From Luidia sarsii (lineage: Eukaryota > Echinodermata > Asteroidea > Paxillosida > Luidiidae), in assembly GCA_949987565.1 (NCBI GenBank), contig OX465115.1, forward strand, positions 1,586,043 through 1,650,042: 64,000 bases of DNA, given 5' to 3'. Shown one piece after another: positions 33,101 to 42,100 of the stretch. Every line of letters starts with the position of its first letter. Within the stretch, counting starts at the first letter, position 1. The notes under the pieces were generated by a model that saw only the letters and a program-made list of their open reading frames with translations, was not told the DNA's origin and ran no database searches. The position numbers and the translations under genes were made by a program.

Positions 33101-36100
33101 CTACCGACTGAGCTAACCGGGCTGTTGTTACATTTAGTGGTGTACTAGCCAAAAATATGATTCTTATTTCATGTGAAGTTTTCCAAGTCAAGAAAAAAAA
33201 GCACGCCCGATGTGGGGCTCGAACCCACGACCCTGGGATTAAGAGTCCCATGCTCTACCGACTGAGCTAACCGGGCTGTTCTTACATACAGTAGTGTACT
33301 AGCCAAAAATATGAATCTTTTTTCATGTAGGATTTCCAAGTCAAGGAAAAAAAGAACGCCCAATGTGGGGCTCGAACCCACGACCCTGGGATTAAGAGTC
33401 CCATGCTCTACCGACTGAGCTAACCGGGCTGTTGGTATATTATGTAGTGTTGAATTCAAATAATTTTCAATTCATTTCAAATTTTATTTTTATGTGATTT
33501 TATTTTCATGTTGCAACCAAATAATTATGTGATTTTGTTTTCATGTGAACCTTTCAAAGTCAAGTAAAAAAAGAACGCCCAATGTGGGGCTCGAACCCAC
33601 GACCCTGGGATTAAGAGTCCCATGCTCTACCGACTGAGCTAACCGGGCTGTAGTTACATTTAGTAGTGTACTAGCAAAAAATATGATTCTTATTTCATAT
33701 GAGCTTTTCCAAGTCAAGTAAAAAAAAAGAAGAACGCCCGATGTGGGGCTCAAACCCACGACCCTGGGATTAAGAGTCCCATGCTCTACCGACTGAGCTA
33801 ACCGGGCTGTTGTTACATTCAGTAGTGTACTTCCCAAAGATATGAATCTCATTTCATGTGAAATTTTCCAAGACAAGAAAAAAAAAGAACGCCCAATGTG
33901 GCGCTCGAACCCACGACCCTGGGATTAAGAGTCCCATGCTCTACCGACTGAGCTAACCGGGCTGTTGTTACATTCAGTAGTGTACTAGCCAAAAATATGA
34001 ATCTTATTTCATGTGAAGTTTTCCAAGACAAGAAAAAAAAAGAACGCCCAATGTGGGGCTCGAACCCACGACCCTGGGATTAAGAGTCCCATGCTCTACC
34101 GACTGAGCTAACCGGGCCGTTGTTACATTTAGTAGTGTACTAGCCAAAAATATGAATCTTATTTCATGTGAACTTTTCCAAGTCAAGAAAAAAAGAACGC
34201 CCCATGTGGGGCTCGAACCCACGACCCTGGGATTAAGAGTCCCATGCTCTACCGACTGAGCTAACCGGGCCGTTGTTACATTTAGTAGTGTACTAGCCAA
34301 AAATATGAATCTCATTTCAAATGAAATTTTCCAAGACAAGAAAAAAAAAGAAGGCCCAATGTGGGGCTCGAACCCACGACCCTGGGATTAAGAGTCCCAT
34401 GCTCTACCAACTGAGCTAACCGGGCTGTTGTTACATTCAGTAGTGTACTTCCCAAAGATATGAATCTTATTTCATGTGAAATTTTCCAAGACAAGACAAA
34501 AAAAGAACGCCCAATGTGGGGCTCGAACCCACGACCCTGGATTTAAGAGTCCCATGCTCTACCGACTGAGCTAACCGGGCTGATGTTAAACTGTGTAGTA
34601 TACAAGTCAAATATGTGAATTATACGTTTCATTTTGGCTAGCCTTTTAAAAGCATCAACTTTTCTCAATGGTAGAATGAGACTTTTTTTCCTTTGGCAGG
34701 ATCGAACCACAAGCCATACCTATATTTATATCATAGATTATGATAAAATTGCAAAGCGATTTGAAACCTAAATATAGAAGCCAGAATGTATAAATACATA
34801 AGAGGACCTGTGTCAGACAAATAAAGTAACAACCGACTGGAAACATTTGAAAAATAGCAAAGACACAAATTCATTGCACCGGGCCCTGAACCCGCTACCT
34901 CTGGTTTTGCGTACCAGCTCTCTCACCATCTTAGCTAAATGCTTATCACCGACTCCCATACGTTGGCAAGGATTTGTTGACTATTTGGGAAGGCTGCCAT
35001 CTAAGGGCTGGATAGCTCAGATGGTATGAGCACTGGTAGGCAAAACCTGAGGTCTCGGGTTCAAGTCCAGTTGTACTCAAAATTATATTTGCCATCTTTG
35101 TGTTTGGTTTATGATGCTTTGTGTAGCAAGCTCGGGTATGGGGAGACATGCTAAGGCCGTGTCTGAATATATTAGGCTATTATCTGCGGCTAGAAGCAAC
35201 ACGCAACCCTATGGGAACTGGCTGCAGCCGCTCGTTGACGACTTCCATAGACTCGCGTGTTACTCTCAAGCCGTAGCCAATGGATTCGTCTCTTTAATCT
35301 GTTCGTCGACTGCAGGCGTGTGCTACGGTGAGTTCGGGGTCCGCGTCCCGAAGACCACGGGCTCGGCCTACATGTACAGCTACGTGACGGTGGGCGAGTT
35401 CACGGCCTTCGTCATCGGCTGGAACCTGATCCTCGAATACCTGATCGGCACGGCTGCCGGGGCCAGCGCCCTGAGCAGCTGCCTCGACTCGCTCTTCACC
35501 AACAAGATCAGCCAGTTCATGATGGACCGCGTCGGCAAGTTCGGCATCCACAGTGAGGCCACACCTTTGCAATTAATTGTTTTCCTGTTTCCTGTTTTTA
35601 GAGCAATATATAACTATTTCCCTCTTGGATGGTGTTGAATTGTCCGAAGACGCTTCATCCATATTTTCTACCCGCTCATCATCCTCAGTCCTCATCCTTC
35701 CAATCCTCCTCCTCCTCTTCTCCTTATCCACCCCATCCTCCCCATCCTCCCCACCTTCTAACCCTCCTCATCTTCCTCATCTTCCTCACCCTCCTCTCCC
35801 CATCATCTCCCTCATCCTCCTCATCCTCCTCGTCCTCCCCATCCTCCCCATCCTCATTCTCCTCATTCTCCTCCTATCATCCCACCCTCCTCATCCTCCC
35901 AACCCCTCATCCTCCCCATCCCTCATCCTCCACATCCTCCTTATCCTCCCCACCCCCTCATCTTCCTCATATCACCATCCCTTCTCCTCTCCACCATCTC
36001 ATCTTCCTCCTTCTCCCTAACTCCCTCATCCTCGTCACCCTCCTCATCCTCCTCATCCTCGTCACCCTCCTCATCCTCCTCATCCTCCTCATCCTTCTCC

Positions 36101-39100
36101 ACCTCATTATTTTCCCCATTATCCGCCTCATCATTATATCCCCATCTTGTCCCCGTCCTCCTCGTCTCCTCTTCCTCCCCATCATCATCCTTCGCGTCTT
36201 CCTACCTAATCTATTTCTCGTCATTCTCTTCCTCACCAACAACAAATAAACAAACAGTTAATAGGGAGGACATGACCGCGATTTAGAAACCTTCATACAA
36301 ACCTTCATACAAACCCCTTTAAACATAATCTCCAAATGCCACCCCTTACCAAGACATACAAGATTCATACATAATCTTCACGTTATTTGAACTGGTAAGT
36401 ATCCTTTTCTTCTCTCTCTCCTCAAAGCCGAAACCTACCCCGACCTGGTGGCCATGGTGATCGCCATCATCATGACCCTGATCGTCACCGCCGGGGTCAA
36501 GAAGTCGGTGACCTTCAACAATATCCTGAACTCCATCAACCTGGCCGTCTGGGTCTTCATGGTGGCCGGGGGATTGTTCTTCTTGAACGGAAAGAACTGG
36601 AGCGAGGAGGGCTTCCTGCCCTTTGGCTTCTCTGGGGTGAGTGGAGTCCCCTTCCCTCTCCCTCCCTCTCTCTGCCCACCCGTCCATCCCTCCTTCCCTC
36701 CGTCTCTCCGTCCGTCCCTCCGTCCCTCCGTCCTTCCGTCCCTCCGTCCCTCCGTCTCTCCGTCCCTCCGTCCCTCCGTCCCTCCGTCCCTCCGTCCCTC
36801 CGTCCCTCCGTCCCTCCGTCCCTCCGTCCCTCCGTCCCTCCGTCCCTCCGTCCCTTCGTCCCTCCCTCCGTCCTTCCCTCCTTTTTTCCCGTCCGTCACT
36901 CCGTCCCTCCGTCCCTCCATCCCTCCGTCCGTCCCTCCGTCTGTCCCTCCGTCCCTCCGTCCCTCCCTCCGTCCGTTCCTCTTTTACTTCCTTCCTCTCT
37001 TTCATACTCCCTCCATTTCTCCCCCTTCGTCCCTTCCTCCTTCCATCTCTCCTATCTTCGCTTGCCTTCCTCCTTGCCTTTCTCCCTCCTTATCTCCGAT
37101 TCCTTCCTACCGGCCCCCATCTCCCCCTCAGAGCTCCCTCCCTGCCTCCCCAGCCTCCCCCTCTCCCATTCTCCCCCCTTCCCTCTCACCTTCCCTGCCT
37201 CTCTGCCTCCCTGCCCCCTCCCTGCCTCCCCGTCTGGTCCACCAATCCCTTTGAAGGAAAAGTTGTGATCATTTTCGCGCTTCTGTTTCAATCTGTCCAG
37301 GTGATGACTGGTGCCGCAACTTGCTTCTACGCTTTTATCGGTTTTGACATCATTGCGACGACTGGAGAGGAGGCTAGGAACCCTGCGAAGGCGATCCCCA
37401 CCGCCATACTGCTATCCCTGGTCATCTGCCTCGTAGGTACGTGGGGGTCTGGACTAGTCTCAGTTCGAGCCTGCTAGAGTAGACCTTGGTTCGTGTTGTA
37501 TGTCCGCGTTGTTTTCAGGACCTTCTTTCAGAAGGACCTTCTGCCGTTTGTATATTGTTTGAGCTACATGGGGGAATGTGAGGCATCATTCCTTCTTTTC
37601 TGGCTGAAAATATTGTTCCCGGATCTGCCTCTCTCTGCCTTTCTGTCTCAGTCTCTCTGCCTCGTTATGTCTCTCCGTTTCTCTGTCTCTTCCTCTTATT
37701 GTCTCTACGGCCGTTTTCGAAATGAAGGCTTATGCTCGGGCTCAGGCTTCGTCTCCGTCTGACAAAACCTGAAAATCCAGGTTGTGGTTTGTTCCCGAAT
37801 TTGAAGATTTGTTGCCTTGATAGGTACAGGGTATCCCCCTAGAAACTGGGCCAAACGCTTTATTCTAGATGCCTGTGATATTATACTGGGTAAGAGAAAA
37901 TATGACCGAAGCCTAAGCCTGAGCCTAAGCCTTCATTTCGAAAACGGCCTATGTCTCCATACTTCCCAGCCTGACCGCCTCCCTTTCTCCCTTCCTCCCT
38001 TCATGCTCTCCCTTCTCTGTCTCTCTCCCTCTTCTCACCCTGTCTGTATATCTGTCTCTGTGTCTGTCTGTCTGTCTGTCTGCTTGCTGTCTGTCAGGTT
38101 GTCTGTCTGGCTGTCTGTCTCTCGCACTGTTATTCAACTGTCAATGTAAAGACCAGTTTTTGTCAAAATCTTTATGCGATTGACAATTTCGGTCAACCCC
38201 GCTAGCCTGTTTAGACAAGTGTGTCTGTCTCTTTCTCCAGGCTACGTGTCCGTGAGTTTTGTACTCACCCTGTCCGTCCCGTACTACGACATCGGGGACA
38301 AGGCGCCCCTGATGGATATGTTCGTCACCAACCACGCCGAGCCGGGCAAGTACATCGTGGCTATCGGCTCCATCGCCGGCCTGACGGTCAGTCTCCTGGG
38401 CTCTCTCTTCCCCATGCCCAGGGTCATCTACGCCATGGCCACGGACGGTCTTCTCTTCAGGTCAGTGCCCCAGTGTCCCAGTGCCCAGGCCGGTGCCTCG
38501 GTTCTCCAGTCAGTGCCTGGGTTCCCCGGTCGGTGTCTAGGTTGCCTGGTCGGTGTCTGGCTTCAGGGTCGGCGCCTGGGTTCCATGGTCAGCGTCTGGG
38601 TTCCCCAGGTGTCCTGGTTCCCAGATCGGTGTCTGGGTTTCCCGGTCGGTGCCTGGGTTCTATGGTAGGTGCCTGGGTGCCATGGTCGGTGTCTGTGTTT
38701 CCCGGTATAGGTGTCTGGGTTCTCAGATCGGTTTCTGGGTTCCCAGATCGGTGTCTGGGTTTCCCGGTCGGTGCCTGGGTTCCCTGGTCGGTGTCTGGGT
38801 TTCCCGGTAGGTGTCTGGGTTCCCAGATGGGTGTCTGGGTTTCCCGGTCGGTACCTGGGTTTCCAGGTCGGTGCCTGGGCCCTATGGTCGGTACCTGGGT
38901 TCCCAGGTCGGTACCTGGGTTCCCAGGTCGGTACCTGGGTTCCCAGGTCGGTGCCTGGGCCCTATGGTCGGTACCTGGGCCCTATGGTCGGTACCTGGGT
39001 TCCCAGGTCGGTACCTGGGTTCCCAGGTCGGTACCTGGGTTCCCAGGTCGGTGCCTGGGCCCTATGGTCGGTGCCTGGGTTCCCAGGTCGGTGCTTGGTT

Positions 39101-42100
39101 CCCAGGTCGGTGCCTGGATTCGAGTTGCACGGACTTGATGGAAGTGGTCTAATTATTCACAACACCAAGCCGAGCAGAAACAATTGAATGGCTTCTTTGC
39201 TATAACCACCGAAACGCTCGCGTTGGTAATTTTTTTCCAAAGGGTGAGGGCAATTTACTGAAAAAAGCTTGATCACCATATCTTGCAGTAGAACGAGGTC
39301 CAAGGGTCAAACTGAAAGCTTGATGATGATCGCAGAGTTCTTAAAGAGCTAGAACGAAGATCGAGATTTGCCCTTTGGTCAGTAAGCAGTTAGCCACATT
39401 TTGTGTCTTTTACTAAACGGTCCCTCTTGGCGCATCCAGGTTTCTGGCCCGCGTGAATAAGATCACCCAGACGCCGGCAGTGGCCACGATCCTCGGCGGG
39501 TTTCTGGCCGCCATCCTGGCCCTGATGGTCAGCCTGGCCGACCTGATCGAGATGATGTCCATCGGCACCCTGCTGGCCTACACGCTGGTCTCCATGTGCG
39601 TCCTGATCCTCCGCTACCAGCCCCACGTGGACCTGGAGCGGGGCTTCAACGAGGGCCTGGCCTACGACACCTTCGAGAACGAGGAGGACGAGGACGAGGA
39701 GGCGGCGGCGGCGGCCGTGACCAGGTCGCCGGCCAAGACCGCCCAGGCGCCGCCCGACGAGCTAGCGCCCGGGTCCACCCTGGAGGAGGCCGGACCGGAG
39801 CAGCTCCTGCCCAAGCTGCCGACCCTGGAGCAGGGCGGGCGGAGCTACGGCGCCGTGGAGGCCGACCCCGAGGCCGACTCCTTCCGCCAGTACAACAAGT
39901 GGGACTTCCATCTCTCCCGGGGCCGCGAGGGGCTGTACGCTCTGGGCCAGCGGCTCCGGATCCTCCTGCGTCTTCCCGACAAGTCGGCGATGCCCACCTC
40001 GGCCACGGGCGGCATGGTGACCATGGCCACCATAGGCCTCTTCTGCGTCCTCTTCGTCTTCAACGCCATCATCATCTTCGGCCGGGAGCTGCTGGGCCAG
40101 TGGTGGCTGATCATCATCTTCCTGGTGGTGCTGACCGGCGTGCTGGGCTGCATCTGGAAGATCGTCCAGCAGCCGCAGAACCCCGACCGGCTGCCCTTCA
40201 TGGCGCCCTGCGTGCCGCTTCTGCCCTTCTGCGCCATGTACGTCAACATCTACCTGATGCTCAAGCTGTCGCCGCTCACCTGGATGCGCTTCCTCATATG
40301 GATGGTGGCCGGTGAGTGGGAGTGGGATTGGGATTGGGATTGGGATTGGGAGTGGGAGTGGGAGTGGGAGTGGGAGTGGGATTGGGATTGGGAGTGGGAG
40401 TGGGAGTGGGATTGGGATTGGGATTGGGATTGGGATTAGGAGTGGGAGTGGGAGTGGGAGTGGGAGTGGGAGTGGGAGTGGGAGTGGGAGTGGGAGTGGG
40501 AGTGGGAGTGGGAGTGGGAGTGGGAAGGGAAGGGAATGGAAGGGACGGGACGGGAAGGCAAGGCAAGGCAAGGCAAGGCAAGGCAAGGCAAGGCAAGGCA
40601 AGGCAAGGCAAGGCAAGGCAAGGCAAGGCAAGGCAAGGCAAGGCAAGGCAAGGCAAGGCAAGGCAAGGCAAGGCAAGGCAAGGCAAGGCAAGGCAAGGGA
40701 GTGGGAAGGGAAGGGAAGGGAAGGGAAGGGAAGGGAAGGGAAGGGAAGGGAAGGGAAGGGAAGGGAAGGGAAGGGAAGGGAAGGGAAGGGAAGGGAAGGG
40801 AAGGGAAGGGAAGGGAAGGGAAGGGAAGGGAAGGGAAGGGAAGGGAAGGGAAGGGAAGGGAAGGGAAGGGAAGGGAAGGGAAGGGAAAGGAAGGGAAGGG
40901 AAGGGAAGGTAAGGGAAGGGAAGGGAAGGGAAGGGAAGGGAAGGGAAGGGAAGGGAAGGGAAGGGAAGGGAAGGGAAGGGAAGGGAAGGGAAGGGAAGGG
41001 AAGGGAAGGGAAGGCAAGGCAAGGCAAGGCAAGGCAAGGCAAGGCAAGGCAAGGGAGTGGGAAGGGAAGGGAAGGAAAGCGAAGGGAAGGGAAGGGAAGG
41101 GAAGGGAAGGGAAGGGAAGGGAAGGGAAGGGAAGGGAAGGGAAGGGAAGGGAAGGGAAGGGAAGGGAAGGGAAGGGAAGGGAAGGGAAGGGAAGGGAAGG
41201 GAAGGGAAGGGAAGGGAAGGGAAGGGAAGGGAAGGGAAGGGAAGGGAAGGGAAGGGAAGGGAAGGGAAGGGAAGGGAAGGGAAGGGAAGGGAAGGGAAGG
41301 GAAGGGAAGGGAAGGGAAGGGAAGGGAAGGGAAGGGAAGGGAAGGGAAGGGAAGGGACGGGACGGGACTTGATATGACTGCATTATACTGGACACTATTG
41401 AAGACACCATGGAACAATAATGGAATCTGTTAAGTTAATGCTGGTGCCGGTTTCTTCAGAATCAATCCATTTTCTCCGCATCGCACAGGTCTTATAATTT
41501 ACTTCGGCTACGGCATCTGGAACAGCAATATCGAGGCCAGGCACCGTGACATCAGCGGGGGAACTCCCGGTGGAAAGGAGACGATACTCATGGACTCCAA
41601 GGGTGTAGAGGTCAGTGTGACATGTGACGTCACCTCTTTGCTCCACTACTTGCGCACGAATCGGTTCTTTATGAGCTCAAGACATACATTTATCTACGGG
41701 GATATTATTCACAAGCTATCAAATGTGCGATCAAACCATTCTATACACACATCCACATGTCATGTAAGTGACTTTTCTAAATGCAACAGAGTAAAGGAAA
41801 ACTGGCTGGCAACATTTTGGGGAGCAATTTTAACAATGGCGAAGAAAATCTGACCAAACCGGGACTTAACCCAAGACCTCTGGCTTAACGTAGCAGCACT
41901 CGTACCACCCGAGCCATCCAGCCTTTGGATGGCAGCCTTTACAAAATAGTCAAACCACATTGTATAGTGTTTGCAGGGTGGAGGCCCCTCTGAAACAATC
42001 AGCTCAAAATGGTAAGAGCGCCAGTACGCAGTCCCAGTGCAATGAATGATTGTTTTTTGTTTTCATTTTTTTTTCAAAAGTTCCGTTGTTCCTTTATTTG

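Larger units (their letters stand above)
14581..35315 (+). other. SLC7A14 intron 1 (20.7 kb)
   Basis: GTAAGT...CTGCAG. It makes up three quarters of the gene. It holds hairpin elements with target duplications (14,631; 14,844), SINEs, MITEs, the THAP-element, hexamer and CT satellites, and 13 antisense tRNA-Lys genes. I found no SLC7A14 exon inside it, and the reading frame does not need one. Confidence 0.9.

Noticed and set aside
38221..39138. 305-aa plus-strand frame
   Set aside because: Runs out of frame through exon 5 and then through the intron 5 minisatellite.
40312..40523. Interstitial telomere repeat
   Set aside because: The unit is TTGGGA or GTGGGA, not TTAGGG.
39762..41433. Frames of up to 551 aa (FPSLP and EGKGR repeats)
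   Set aside because: Artefact of the GGGAA/GGCAA satellite, partly antisense to SLC7A14 exon 6.
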